From BTUB01 sp964392765 (GTDB taxonomy: Bacteria > Babelota > Babeliae > Babelales > Vermiphilaceae), in NCBI GenBank assembly GCA_964392765.1, contig CAYMRF010000007.1:1-37775 (forward strand): a stretch of DNA of 37,775 bases, in the 5' to 3' direction. The notes below the pieces were generated by a model, which was not told the DNA's origin, ran no database searches, and saw only the letters and a list, made by a program, of their open reading frames with translations. Both the position numbers and the translations under genes were made by a program. Shown piece by piece: positions 8,388 to 16,379 of this stretch. Every line of letters starts with the position of its first letter. The stretch's first letter is position 1.

Positions 8388-8765
8388 ATGAATTTCATAA
8401 AAGCAGTTTCTTTTATCTTTACATGCATATTAGCAGGATTCGCTACTCAATCAAACAGCATGAGCAATCAAACACAAAATACGTATGCCCGAATTCTTAC
8501 CAATTTTAACGCAAACCTTACTGCTGAAAATCAAGATCTCTGGGACTATGTTATATTTGCAAGAGAATCTTCTCGCCATATCGCTCGCGAATCGCGCAAT
8601 GCCGATTCTGCACTTCGCACACGCGCAGAAAATGTAGCAAATAAAGCTCAGAATCTATTATTAAATCATGCGCGGGAGTATCAAAACCGCTTTCATAGAA
8701 TGGAGGCAATCCGCCATGCACAACCATACCAAAAACACAACCGTAAAATGGACACCTCTAAATAG
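8388..8765 (+). CDS. Small exported protein, family A member 2
   Basis: A 125-residue protein, not recognised. The signal peptide (MNFIKAVSFIFTCILAGFA) is followed by TQSNSMS, a motif repeated in the next gene. The body is helical, rich in Arg, Ala and Asn (ARESSRHIARESRNADSALRT). AAAGGA 5 bp before the ATG fixes the start; a GTG directly upstream is less likely. It starts 15 bp after the first member and ends 12 bp before the third, so the three form one operon. It has no Cys in the mature part. Confidence 0.68.
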   Translation: MNFIKAVSFIFTCILAGFATQSNSMSNQTQNTYARILTNFNANLTAENQDLWDYVIFARESSRHIARESRNADSALRTRAENVANKAQNLLLNHAREYQNRFHRMEAIRHAQPYQKHNRKMDTSK

Positions 8766-8777
8766 GAGCTTATAATA

Positions 8778-9170
8778 ATGGATTTACTAAAAATAATTAC
8801 CCTTATATTTGTATGCTCTATAGGGCTAATCACTACTCAATCAAATAGCATGAGCACTAGCCAAAGAACAGTGCGCGCTGAACGAAGGTCGACCAATCGC
8901 GATTTGCCAGAACGCGAAAGAATACTATCGATCCAAAAAGAAGAAGCTCTTAAACAGATTCAGCTTTTAAAAAGCATCTTATTCATCGATCAATCTCCCG
9001 CTACTGCTTTACATGTAAAGCAAGAAGTAGAAAGACTCTCAGAAATTTCAGACCCCAAACTGCAAAGAGAACTGATTCATCTGCGCCAAAATATTAATTT
9101 TTTATTAGAACCAGAATCTTGCGAAGTTAAACCTCTTCCAGATCGCGTAGCCAGCACAGAATTAAAATAA
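8778..9170 (+). CDS. Small exported protein, family A member 3
   Basis: A 130-residue protein, not recognised. The signal peptide MDLLKIITLIFVCSIGLIT is followed by TQSNSMSTSQR, matching the TQSNSMSNQT of the gene upstream, which indicates duplication of at least the N-terminal part. The body is charged and helical (ERERILSIQKEEALKQIQLL, then VKQEVERLSEISDPKLQREL) and may form a short coiled coil. AGGAG lies 10 bp before the ATG. A strong hairpin terminator follows within 45 bp and closes the operon. Function unknown; an exported helical protein. Confidence 0.68.
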   Translation: MDLLKIITLIFVCSIGLITTQSNSMSTSQRTVRAERRSTNRDLPERERILSIQKEEALKQIQLLKSILFIDQSPATALHVKQEVERLSEISDPKLQRELIHLRQNINFLLEPESCEVKPLPDRVASTELK

Positions 9171-9180
9171 AGAAAATTAC

Positions 9181-9215
9181 AAAAAAAGGCTCGGCGATTA
9201 AACCGAGCCTTTTTT
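9181..9215. terminator. Bidirectional terminator between small exported genes and OMP paralog 1
   Basis: Stem AAAAAGGCTCGG / CCGAGCCTTTTT (9183-9194 with 9203-9214) around an 8-base loop. It has T-runs on both strands and sits between convergent genes. Confidence 0.9.
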
Positions 9216-9228
9216 ATTGCATAATTTT

Positions 9229-10125
9229 TTAGAAGGTATAACGAACTGCTACCGTTACGGGGAAGCGAAGCTCAGCACCAATGCTGCCCACTAAGAAGTT
9301 TTGAATTCCTGGGACCGGTACTGGCACAATTGAGCCACCACATCCGCCTCTGCCGAAGTTAGTATTTACACTCTTTGGACCGCAGCTTGCAAGAATTCCA
9401 CCCGTAAACGCAATTGACCAGTTACCGCAGTAACATGCATCAAATCCAAATTCTAAACCGCCACTTGGCACTGTGTTACGCTTTAGAAGCTCAAAATCAT
9501 CAGTAAAGGTAATTGGATCAAACCCAGGAGCAGGAATAATTATAGAACTATATCTTAAACGATTATGGTGAACCAGACCTGCTTTAAATCCTAAGAAGAA
9601 AGAAAGCTTTTCGCACCAGCGATCAAAGTAATAACGCGCACCAGCATATAAATCATACAGTTGGTATTTGCCTAAAGTAAAAGTGATAACAGTAGGAAGG
9701 GTGCTTACGGTTGATAAAGCAACTGCTCGTCTGCCGCTCGCTTGAGAATAATCAAATTCAAAATAAACACGCACATTATCAGAAAGCGCATAACCAAATT
9801 GTGCGCCTACCGTCCAGGGCAAATTAAAGAATTTACTAAATTTAGGTATACCGAATAATGGAATTACCGGATTTGCAAGAGGAACGCCACCGCATTGGAT
9901 AAAAGAAAAGCCGCCGCGATCATGCCATAAGATGGGTAAAATACCTGCTTGTACTTGAAAATCTAATGCACCGCAATACAATGGATTGCAACCACATTCG
10001 TAATTATTGCAACGCGTACGACATTCAACGCCTTGATTATCATCATAACGTTCAGCACGCGCTGATGAAGCAAAAATACAGAGTAATGCAAGTAATGATA
10101 CATACTTGCAACTAACAAATTTCAT
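9229..10125 (-). CDS. Outer-membrane beta-barrel protein, tandem paralog 1 (Cys-rich N-terminus)
   Basis: A 298-residue protein with a signal peptide (ending SSARA, about residue 24). The mature start has a Cys cluster (VECRTRCNNYECGCNPLYCG) shared with the next three genes upstream in transcription order. The rest is a beta-barrel pattern: FQVQAGILPILWHDRGG, a conserved PKFSKFFNLPWTVGAQFGYAL block, DNVRVYFEFDYSQASGR, LYAGARYYFDRW, CGNWSIAFTGGILASCGPK, and a C-terminal AVRYTF ending in Phe. Together these say OMP assembled by BAM. It has its own promoter (10163-10192) and shares a bidirectional terminator with the small-protein operon. Function unknown; a porin or adhesin of a lineage-specific family. 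Confidence 0.82.
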   Translation of the reverse strand: MKFVSCKYVSLLALLCIFASSARAERYDDNQGVECRTRCNNYECGCNPLYCGALDFQVQAGILPILWHDRGGFSFIQCGGVPLANPVIPLFGIPKFSKFFNLPWTVGAQFGYALSDNVRVYFEFDYSQASGRRAVALSTVSTLPTVITFTLGKYQLYDLYAGARYYFDRWCEKLSFFLGFKAGLVHHNRLRYSSIIIPAPGFDPITFTDDFELLKRNTVPSGGLEFGFDACYCGNWSIAFTGGILASCGPKSVNTNFGRGGCGGSIVPVPVPGIQNFLVGSIGAELRFPVTVAVRYTF

Positions 10126-10162
10126 ACCTATCTCCTTTACTTCAAATATATTACTGAATGTT

Positions 10163-10192
10163 AGCCTACTCTAGCCTTTTACATAAAATCAA
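10163..10192 (-). promoter_or_regulatory. Promoter of OMP paralog 1 (TTGATT - 18 - TAGGCT)
   Basis: Minus strand: -35 TTGATT at 10187-10192 and -10 TAGGCT at 10163-10168. Same spacing and -10 type as paralogs 2-4. Confidence 0.55.
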
Positions 10193-10218
10193 GAATCAAA
10201 AAAAGTTATATTTAAAAT

Positions 10219-10248
10219 AAAAGGCACCGATTTTTTCGGTGCCTTTTT
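10219..10248 (-). terminator. Terminator of OMP paralog 2
   Basis: GC-rich stem AAAAGGCACCGA / TCGGTGCCTTTT with a short T loop and a T-run on the minus strand, 28 bp after the stop. Confidence 0.85.
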
Positions 10249-10275
10249 ATTAGCTTTTGTGAACGTTTTAGGCTA

Positions 10276-11148
10276 TTAGAAGCTGTAACGTACTGCTAAA
10301 GTTACTGGGAAGCGAAGTTCGGTTCCAACTCTTGGAGTGAAGATCGCTCTTAAATCATTAGCATTTGGATTGGTACCCAATGCAATTGCACCAATGCCAC
10401 GTGGACCACATGAAGCAACTACTTCACCGGTGAGAACTAATGACCAGTTACCACAGATGCAGTAATCAAGACCAAGATGTCCACCACCACTGATTGCAGT
10501 GCGTTTGCTGTTGAATTCTTGATCAGTTATAGTAAGTGTAGTGAAGTTTGGAATCGCAACTGCGAAGGTTGCTGTTTGTCTTTTACGAGCAACAAATCCA
10601 ACTTTACCACCGAAGAAGAATGAAAGATGATCGCACCATCTGTCCCAATAGTAACGAGCGCCAACATAACCTTCGAACAATTTATATTTAGAGAAATTGA
10701 AGGTGAATGTTCCGTTTACGGTTGGAGCACCAGTAGCAATTACTACATCAGATTTAGCTTTTGCTTGTGAATAATCAAACTCTAAATACACACGGGTATT
10801 GTCTGACATTGCATAACCGATTTGACCACCAACAATCCAAGGTGTTTTGTAAAGAGAGCTAAATTTTGGAGCTTCATCAAAAAGAGTTACAACTGGATTT
10901 GGGTTAGCGCCAGTAATACATCTAACACCGTAAACTGGACCACGATTACGCCAGATAATTGGATTTACGCCCGCTTGGATTTGTAAATCCCACGCGCCGC
11001 AATATAATGGATTGCATCCGCACTCATATTGGCGAGGACAACAATCACCGCTGTTCATATAACCATCTTCGCGGCTTGCTTGTGCATTGCTACCAAGCAA
11101 TGTTGCAAGCATCAATAATGAGAGATATTTTGCAGTAAGATTTTTCAT
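10276..11148 (-). CDS. Outer-membrane beta-barrel protein, tandem paralog 2 (Cys-rich N-terminus)
   Basis: A 290-residue protein. Signal peptide MKNLTAKYLSLLMLATLLGSNAQA, then CCPRQYECGCNPLYCGAWDL and barrel blocks matching its neighbours (IWRNRGPVYG, TPWIVGGQIGYAMSDNTRVY, GARYYWDRWCDHLSFFFGGK, CICGNWSLVLTGEVVASCGPRG), ending LAVRYSF. It is the closest paralog of the gene at 11298-12167: the leader, the Cys block and much of the barrel are nearly the same, while the loops (such as FAVAIPNFTTLTITDQEF) differ. That is the pattern expected when surface loops diversify. A TTGATT/TAGTCT promoter lies at 11191-11220 and a strong terminator follows at 10219-10248. Confidence 0.83.
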   Translation of the reverse strand: MKNLTAKYLSLLMLATLLGSNAQASREDGYMNSGDCCPRQYECGCNPLYCGAWDLQIQAGVNPIIWRNRGPVYGVRCITGANPNPVVTLFDEAPKFSSLYKTPWIVGGQIGYAMSDNTRVYLEFDYSQAKAKSDVVIATGAPTVNGTFTFNFSKYKLFEGYVGARYYWDRWCDHLSFFFGGKVGFVARKRQTATFAVAIPNFTTLTITDQEFNSKRTAISGGGHLGLDYCICGNWSLVLTGEVVASCGPRGIGAIALGTNPNANDLRAIFTPRVGTELRFPVTLAVRYSF

Positions 11149-11190
11149 ATTTATCCTTTTTTAAAAAGTGTTAATACTGCAACCTTCAAT

Positions 11191-11220
11191 AGACTACTCA
11201 TAACAATCGTAAAAAATCAA
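11191..11220 (-). promoter_or_regulatory. Promoter of OMP paralog 2 (TTGATT - 18 - TAGTCT)
   Basis: Minus strand: TTGATT at 11215-11220 and TAGTCT at 11191-11196. The region from here to the ATG closely resembles that of paralog 3 (shared TGCAGTATTAACACTTT). Confidence 0.55.
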
Positions 11221-11238
11221 GCATTCCAGAAGAAAAAT

Positions 11239-11268
11239 AAAGAAGGCACTTTGATTAGTGCCTTCTTT
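11239..11268 (-). terminator. Terminator of OMP paralog 3
   Basis: Perfect 12-bp stem AAAGAAGGCACT / AGTGCCTTCTTT around a 6-base loop, 30 bp after the stop. Confidence 0.82.
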
Positions 11269-11297
11269 ATTAGTTTTTGTTAGCGTGAAATAGCGTA

Positions 11298-12167
11298 TTA
11301 GAAGCTATAGCGAACCGCTAAAGTCACTGGGAAGCGAAGCGCTGTGCCAATGCTTGGGGTGAAGATATCGGTCACACCATTTGATGTTGGGGTGGTCAAG
11401 TGAATCGCACCAACACCGCGAGGGCCGCATGAAGCAACAACTTCGCCGGTGAGTACTAATGACCAGTTACCACAGATGCAGTAATCAAGACCAATGTGTC
11501 CGCCGCCAGCTACTACTGAGCTGTTTCTGTTGAAAGGAACATCAGTTAAAGTTTGCGTGGTAATGCCGGTGAATGCTAAAGCAATCGTTGCATTTTGTCT
11601 TTTGTGGTGAACTAAACCGATTTTACCACCCAAGAAGAATGATAAGTGATCGCACCATCTATCCCAATAGTAACGCGCGCCAACATACGCTTCGAACAAT
11701 TTAAATTTGCCGAAGGTGAAGGTGGTTGTACCGGTTGGAGTAACGAAATCGTTGGTTACAACAACTGCGTCTTTACGGCTTGCTTGGGTATAGTCAAATT
11801 CCACAAACACACGTGAATTGTCTGACATCGCATAACCAACTTGCGCGCCTACAATCCAAGGGGTTTTGAAGAATCTGCTGAAACGAGGGGTTGCGGTTAA
11901 GAGTGAGATAACCGGACCAGCTGGCGGAGTAACCGTACAGTTAATAGCGGTTAACGGTCCGCGGTTACGCCAGGTAACTGGCGCCACGCCTGCTTGCACT
12001 TGTAAATCCCAAGCGCCGCAATATAACGGATTGCATCCACACTCATATTGACGTGGACAACAATCACCACCATTATTCATGTAACCATCTCCTGCTTGCG
12101 CTGCGTTGCCACTAAGCAACGATGCAAGCATCATTAATGAGAGGTATTTTGCAGTAAGATTTTTCAT
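11298..12167 (-). CDS. Outer-membrane beta-barrel protein, tandem paralog 3 (Cys-rich N-terminus)
   Basis: A 289-residue protein. Signal peptide MKNLTAKYLSLMMLASLLSG, a mature N-terminus with CCPRQYECGCNPLYCGAWDL, and the same barrel scaffold as paralog 2, ending LAVRYSF. Differences from paralog 2 are mainly in predicted loops (LTAINCTVTPPAGPVISLL; TNDFVTPTGTTTFTFGK; IALAFTGITTQTLTDV). The even number of Cys near the N-terminus plus Cys in DRWCDH and CICGNW would allow disulfides in or between barrels (inference). Promoter at 12209-12238, terminator at 11239-11268. The 5' leaders of paralogs 2 and 3 are also alike, so the duplication included the promoter. Confidence 0.83.
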   Translation of the reverse strand: MKNLTAKYLSLMMLASLLSGNAAQAGDGYMNNGGDCCPRQYECGCNPLYCGAWDLQVQAGVAPVTWRNRGPLTAINCTVTPPAGPVISLLTATPRFSRFFKTPWIVGAQVGYAMSDNSRVFVEFDYTQASRKDAVVVTNDFVTPTGTTTFTFGKFKLFEAYVGARYYWDRWCDHLSFFLGGKIGLVHHKRQNATIALAFTGITTQTLTDVPFNRNSSVVAGGGHIGLDYCICGNWSLVLTGEVVASCGPRGVGAIHLTTPTSNGVTDIFTPSIGTALRFPVTLAVRYSF

Positions 12168-12208
12168 ATTTACCCTTTTTTTAAAGTGTTAATACTGCAA
12201 CCGCATTT

Positions 12209-12238
12209 AGACTACTCACAAGAATAATAAAAAATCAA
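12209..12238 (-). promoter_or_regulatory. Promoter of OMP paralog 3 (TTGATT - 18 - TAGTCT)
   Basis: Minus strand: TTGATT at 12233-12238 and TAGTCT at 12209-12214. The layout is the same as for paralog 2. Confidence 0.55.
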
Positions 12239-12256
12239 GAGACATATTAAAAAAAA

Positions 12257-12293
12257 TAAACCCAGATGCTGCGCGTGCATGCATCTGGGTTTA
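12257..12293 (-). terminator. Terminator of OMP paralog 4
   Basis: Stem TAAACCCAGATGC / GCATCTGGGTTTA with an 11-base loop. The minus strand continues into an A/T-rich tract. Confidence 0.8.
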
Positions 12294-12314
12294 AAAAAAA
12301 ATTGTATTTACGCA

Positions 12315-13241
12315 TTAAAAGCTGTATTTAAAGCCAATAGTAACTGGGAAATATAATTCTGTGCCGGTGCCGCCAACAACTAAATTGCTTGGCAAAATAG
12401 AAGGAAGTTGGGTGCAATTTCCCGGGGTGCCGTTAGTGGTTATTATGATATTGCCATTAGTTTTTGGTCCACACGATGCAACCACTTCACCTATAATCAT
12501 GAACGACCAGCCACATCCTAAACACCAATCAAAACCTAAATCAAAGCCGGCTGCCGGACGCGTATTTCTAAGAAAGAATGGCGTTGTTGCTGGAGACGTT
12601 AATGGAAGTGAACCTGGGCAGGTGCTCACGATGTTAAAATCAAAACAAATTGATTTATGATGAACTAAACCAAATTTTGCTCCCGCAAATAATGCAATGC
12701 GATCGCACCAGTAGCGGCCCCAGTAAACACGTCCACCAATATATGCATCAAATACTTTGTAGTTTTCATTAAATCTAAAGGTCACCGCAACTACATCATT
12801 AGGGATAGTAACGCCCGTTTGCTCAAATACCCGGCGCGATGCAGAACGATAATTAAATTCTACAAAGAATTCAAAACAATCAGTAAACGCATACCCAAGC
12901 TGCCCGCCGGCAATCCACGGTAAATGGAAGAATCTTTTAAATTGAGGTAATGGGCTCAAAATAGGAACAATTGCTGATCCTGCAGTTGGGATAGATAAAG
13001 CATTACAAGCGATTGCAGAAAAATCTCCACGATCTCTCCAGCTTAATGGCGCAACCCCAGCACGCAACCAAATATTAAGTGATCCACATCGCAATGGGCA
13101 ACCACAATCGTATACCGGCTCGCAATCACTTGGTTGGCAGCAATCATAATTCGAGTACACTCGAGCAGCAACAGGAGCCGCTGAGCTAGCCAGGAGCCCT
13201 AATACGAACATGGTATAAATACTCAGGCGAATATTTTTCAT
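12315..13241 (-). CDS. Outer-membrane beta-barrel protein, tandem paralog 4 (Cys-rich N-terminus)
   Basis: A 308-residue protein from the ATG at 13241, chosen because AAAGGA lies 6 bp upstream and the signal peptide (MKNIRLSIYTMFVLGLLASS, ending VAA) starts there; an in-frame start at 13274 would only add a charged stretch. The mature start has a longer Cys cluster (CCQPSDCEPVYDCGCPLRCG). The barrel blocks match the family (LRAGVAPLSWRDRGDFSAIAC, FFHLPWIAGGQLGYAFTD, GRYWCDRIALFAGAKFGLVHHKS, GWSFMIIGEVVASCGPK) and it ends TIGFKYSF. It is more diverged than paralogs 2 and 3. Promoter at 13280-13309; a hairpin terminator follows at 12257-12293. Confidence 0.82.
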   Translation of the reverse strand: MKNIRLSIYTMFVLGLLASSAAPVAARVYSNYDCCQPSDCEPVYDCGCPLRCGSLNIWLRAGVAPLSWRDRGDFSAIACNALSIPTAGSAIVPILSPLPQFKRFFHLPWIAGGQLGYAFTDCFEFFVEFNYRSASRRVFEQTGVTIPNDVVAVTFRFNENYKVFDAYIGGRVYWGRYWCDRIALFAGAKFGLVHHKSICFDFNIVSTCPGSLPLTSPATTPFFLRNTRPAAGFDLGFDWCLGCGWSFMIIGEVVASCGPKTNGNIIITTNGTPGNCTQLPSILPSNLVVGGTGTELYFPVTIGFKYSF

Positions 13242-13279
13242 GATCTTCCTTTTTTTAGAAATACACAATATCAAAAAAC

Positions 13280-13309
13280 AGGCTATCCAGAAACTCTGAA
13301 AAAACGCAA
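13280..13309 (-). promoter_or_regulatory. Promoter of OMP paralog 4 (TTGCGT - 18 - TAGCCT)
   Basis: Minus strand: TTGCGT at 13304-13309 and TAGCCT at 13280-13285. The -35 overlaps the weak terminator of paralog 5, so readthrough and initiation may interfere. Confidence 0.45.
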
Positions 13310-13326
13310 GACATTATATATGTCTT
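13298..13326 (-). terminator. Weak terminator of OMP paralog 5
   Basis: 7-bp stem AAGACAT / ATGTCTT (13308-13314 with 13320-13326) followed on the minus strand by GCGTTTTTT. AT-rich and short. Confidence 0.4.
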
Positions 13327-13335
13327 TAAAAGTTT

Positions 13336-14178
13336 CTAGAATTTATACTTCAATCCAATGGTAATAGGAATTATTATTTCTGTGCCAATGTTTCCAATTA
13401 TAAAGCTGTTTGGTTCAAGCACCGGATTAATGAGATCACTTTGAGTAGCAAAAGGAATATTTTGATTGGATCGAGGACCGCAATTGGCAATCAATTCAGT
13501 CATTACAAGCAAATCGAAATTGCATCCAACTTCATAAGCAATACCAAGGTTTGCTCCCACGGCAGGAACAGTATTACTAAAAAACAAAGGAAGGCTTGCT
13601 GATACAAAAGGAACTTCTGGGGGCACAATCAACGATGCAGTAATAAAAGTAAAATTAGTTTTAGCATGATGCGCCAAACCTACTTTACCTCCAATAAATA
13701 GGTCTAGGCCCGCGCACCAACAATTTTTTTTATATCCACGAAATCCAATATAAGAATCTATTACTCCATAATGAGTTGGAGTCATTGAAAACATGGCAAT
13801 ATCAGCACTAGCAATCATAAGGGGATTGATAGAAAAGGTGCGCCCTTTGGATTGCCGATAATTTACTTCAAAATATACTTCTTGCTCAGCACACAATGGA
13901 TATCCCAATTGAAACCCGATAAACCAGGGAGTGCCAAACAGCTTGCTGAATTTCGGCATTTTAAAGAGTGGAACGTATGGGCTGGATGAATTGAGCGCAC
14001 AAGAAACTGCTATAAATTGATCCCGTTCGTTCCAAAATGTCGGGGCGACACCGCCGCGCATTGCGATATTAATATCGGGACACCAAATAGTAAGTGCGTG
14101 ACTCTTAAAAGTTTGAAAAAATAAAAAACATAAAAAAACAATTTTAATCTTATCCAATAGCATCGAATGCAGCTTCAT
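13336..14178 (-). CDS. Outer-membrane beta-barrel protein, tandem paralog 5 (no Cys cluster)
   Basis: A 280-residue protein, the most diverged of the five. The signal peptide (hydrophobic IVFLCFLFFQTF, ending SHA) leads straight into TIWCPDINIAMRGGVAPTFW; the CGCNPLYCG block of its paralogs is missing. Family blocks remain: KFSKLFGTPWFIGFQLGYPL, KVGLAHHAKTNF, ELIANCGPRSN, and a final GLKYKF. AAAAGG 5 bp before the ATG supports the start. It was probably the first split in the array, or it lost the Cys region. It lies at the 5' end of the five-gene array in transcription direction, with a possible TTGACA-type promoter about 50 bp upstream. Confidence 0.78.
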   Translation of the reverse strand: MKLHSMLLDKIKIVFLCFLFFQTFKSHALTIWCPDINIAMRGGVAPTFWNERDQFIAVSCALNSSSPYVPLFKMPKFSKLFGTPWFIGFQLGYPLCAEQEVYFEVNYRQSKGRTFSINPLMIASADIAMFSMTPTHYGVIDSYIGFRGYKKNCWCAGLDLFIGGKVGLAHHAKTNFTFITASLIVPPEVPFVSASLPLFFSNTVPAVGANLGIAYEVGCNFDLLVMTELIANCGPRSNQNIPFATQSDLINPVLEPNSFIIGNIGTEIIIPITIGLKYKF

Positions 14179-14267
14179 AATTACCTTTTTATAATAATGG
14201 CTTTTCTTTTGATATATGAAAAGTATGTCGATGATGTCAATAAATCGTTAATAAAGCAGAGTCTTGC

Positions 14268-14302
14268 AAAAAAAGAGCCGAGATTAATCAAATAATCTCG
14301 GC
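14268..14302 (-). terminator. Terminator of the exported coiled-coil gene
   Basis: Perfect 10-bp stem GCCGAGATTA / TAATCTCGGC around a 6-base loop, followed on the minus strand by a run of seven T. Confidence 0.85.
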
Positions 14303-14328
14303 GTTATAATTTATATTTTGTTTAATTG

Positions 14329-15513
14329 TTATTTAAGATTCATTTTTGCAACTTGCGCAAAGGTAGGCGTTTGGCGCAGTCTTGCTTCAAGCTCTCTAAT
14401 TCTCTCATTTTTTTCTTGTAACTGGCGGCGTCTTTCAGGAGATAGCGCTCTTCTCATAGCCAATTCTTCAAGATCTTCTTCCGCTTCCGCGAGTCTCAAT
14501 TCTAATCGCTGAGTATGCCGCTGATAACCATGATTCAATTGAGCAATTGCCTGATCTCTTTCTATTAATTGTCCTTGCACTTCTTGAAGACTTGCCTGAA
14601 GGGCTTCTCTTTCTGCCGTAGCACTTCTTGCCAAATTAACGATCCTATTTCTATAGCCATCAAGCAACGCTTCTGCGTCTACATTTTCTTGGCGCGCTTC
14701 TTGGAGTTGCGCATCACGTGATAGGCAAATATTTTTTAACAAACCTTTTGCTAATTTCGCTCTTCTCAATTTTGCTCGGGTATTTTCATGTTGATTCCGT
14801 TCTTGATCAAGCTCTATCCCTTTTTGTCTTGCCGCTTCTTGCCTTTCATAAAACATCGCTTGATATTGATCACGAGTATTACGAATCACATCTGCATTTG
14901 CGCGTTCTTGAGCGAGCTCTGTATTTTTTTGATTCAATGCGAACTGCAGTCCATTACGCACATCTCGCTCTTGATTAAATTCTACTTGTTTTTGATTACG
15001 AATTCTTCGTTCTTCAGCGAGTATCGCTTGTTCTAGCTGTACAATTTCTGTAATTTTATTTTTTATTGCTGTCTCAAATTCATTATGATAATCACGTGCT
15101 TGACCTAGTTCTTTTTGAACTTGAGCAAGCTTTGCTTGTTCTTGATCCAAAAGTGCTTTATCGCGATGCGTTCTTGCTGCAAGATTATTATAATTCTCGC
15201 GTTCTTTTACAAAATTTGCATGAGCCTGATTCTTTGCTTCTCCCTCTGCCTGCAAATCTGCTTTAAGTTTTTCCATTTCATCATTAGCCAACCCTGCTAC
15301 GGCCATCAAACCACCCGCTACTAAACCGAGGCCTCCGCCGGCCATAAGGGTTCCTACCGCCGTTGCACCACCCGCAAAAGCGGCCCCTGCACTACCCGCA
15401 GCTCCCGCTAACTGTATACACGGCGTCAGCCATCCTCCAGGCGCATGCATTGCTCTTGTTTGATTAATAGATGTCATCGCAAAACAGACAACCAAAAGAA
15501 GTTGCTTTTTCAT
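14329..15513 (-). CDS. Exported coiled-coil protein
   Basis: A 394-residue protein from the ATG at 15513 (AAGGT 7-8 bp upstream; an in-frame ATG at 15534 lacks a better RBS and would precede the leader). Signal peptide MKKQLLLVVCFAMTSINQTRA. Residues ~30-75 are a small-residue hydrophobic stretch (Gly/Ala-rich, GGGLGLVAGGLMAVAGLA), possibly membrane-interacting. Residues ~80-385 are nearly continuous charged heptads (ELAQERANADVIRN, REALQASLQEVQGQL, EEDLEELAMRRALSPERRR), a long coiled coil. A rho-independent terminator follows. Not recognised as a known family; a structural or host-interaction role is possible. The opposite frames over this gene are open too, but only because of the Glu/Gln-rich codons. 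Confidence 0.8.
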   Translation of the reverse strand: MKKQLLLVVCFAMTSINQTRAMHAPGGWLTPCIQLAGAAGSAGAAFAGGATAVGTLMAGGGLGLVAGGLMAVAGLANDEMEKLKADLQAEGEAKNQAHANFVKERENYNNLAARTHRDKALLDQEQAKLAQVQKELGQARDYHNEFETAIKNKITEIVQLEQAILAEERRIRNQKQVEFNQERDVRNGLQFALNQKNTELAQERANADVIRNTRDQYQAMFYERQEAARQKGIELDQERNQHENTRAKLRRAKLAKGLLKNICLSRDAQLQEARQENVDAEALLDGYRNRIVNLARSATAEREALQASLQEVQGQLIERDQAIAQLNHGYQRHTQRLELRLAEAEEDLEELAMRRALSPERRRQLQEKNERIRELEARLRQTPTFAQVAKMNLK

Positions 15514-15628
15514 ATTTTTTACCTTACCAAGCAATGATCATAATTTTTATTGAAATTAAAATTAAAATTTAAAAAGATACAATAGATCTGATTATAGTCA
15601 TTCTGAGCTTACTGTCCATTGTCTGCAG

Positions 15629-15651
15629 TAAAAAAGCTTTAATTGAGCTTT
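15629..15651 (-). terminator. Possible terminator of the DPM1/ALG5-like glycosyltransferase
   Basis: 6-bp stem AAAGCT / AGCTTT with a 7-base loop, then a T-run on the minus strand directly after the stop. Weak stem. Confidence 0.4.
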
Positions 15652-15653
15652 GG

Positions 15654-16379
15654 TTAACTGAGTTTAGTAAACCAATAATGCCATCGCGTGTTAAATAAAG
15701 TACCAATCATCCTGCCACCAGCGCGCATCATTCGCAGCTTGCTCCCTGCCTGATCATGCCACACGGTTGGTTGCTCTTTTATCCTGAATCCAAAGCGCTT
15801 GCACAAATATAATATTTCAATATCAAATGCCCATTGGCGAACTGATAAATACGGAGAAATCTTTTCAATCACGTTTCTTTTAAAAAGCTTTGCACCGCAT
15901 TGCGTATCATAATAATGAATGCCAAACAAAAGTTTAGTCAGCGATTCAAAAAAAAGCTTACTGCCCCAGCGCTTCACAAAAGGCCGCGGCGGCGTAACTT
16001 GAGCGCCCTTCATATATCTACTGGCAATAATTCCATCATAACCATTTATTTCTTTAATCAATTGATTATATGCTTCTGGCGAAGTGGCCATATCTGCGTC
16101 TACGAATCCAATAAGATCATTATCTCTACCTAGTGCATTTTTAAATCCGGCAGTAATAGCCAATCCTTTGCCTCCCTGAGCAATATTTATCATTAAAAGA
16201 TTGGGCATTGAACGCTGCAAATTTTTCACTACTAAAGGGGTAGAATCGGTAGTTCCATTGATTACTACCAGAATCTCGTAATCAAAATCTTGTTTACTAA
16301 AATAATCATTATACGCTTCTAAAGTACTGGTAATGCGATTCTCTTCATTGTATGCGGGAATTATAATACTTACTTTCAT
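15654..16379 (-). CDS. Family 2 glycosyltransferase, dolichyl-phosphate glucosyltransferase-like
   Basis: A 241-residue cytosolic-type GT-A enzyme from the ATG at 16379 (AAAAGGG 5 bp upstream). Motifs: VSIIIPAYNEENRI at the N-terminus, VINGTTDST, QGGKGLAITAGFKNA, the metal-binding DADMATSP, then DTQCGAKLFKR and QWAFDIEILYL. This set is typical of the DPM1/ALG5 (polyprenyl-phosphate hexose synthase) branch, which moves a sugar from a nucleotide donor to a lipid phosphate at the inner membrane face. Unlike the glycosyltransferases at 19.3-21.7 kb it has no signal peptide and no C-terminal membrane segments. It is divergent from the FkbM gene and probably acts in envelope glycan or lipid decoration (inference). 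Confidence 0.88.
   Translation of the reverse strand: MKVSIIIPAYNEENRITSTLEAYNDYFSKQDFDYEILVVINGTTDSTPLVVKNLQRSMPNLLMINIAQGGKGLAITAGFKNALGRDNDLIGFVDADMATSPEAYNQLIKEINGYDGIIASRYMKGAQVTPPRPFVKRWGSKLFFESLTKLLFGIHYYDTQCGAKLFKRNVIEKISPYLSVRQWAFDIEILYLCKRFGFRIKEQPTVWHDQAGSKLRMMRAGGRMIGTLFNTRWHYWFTKLS

Noticed and set aside
14718..15324. Several plus-strand open frames over the coiled-coil gene
   Set aside because: They are antisense shadows caused by its Glu/Gln/Ala-rich codons; no RBS or domain.
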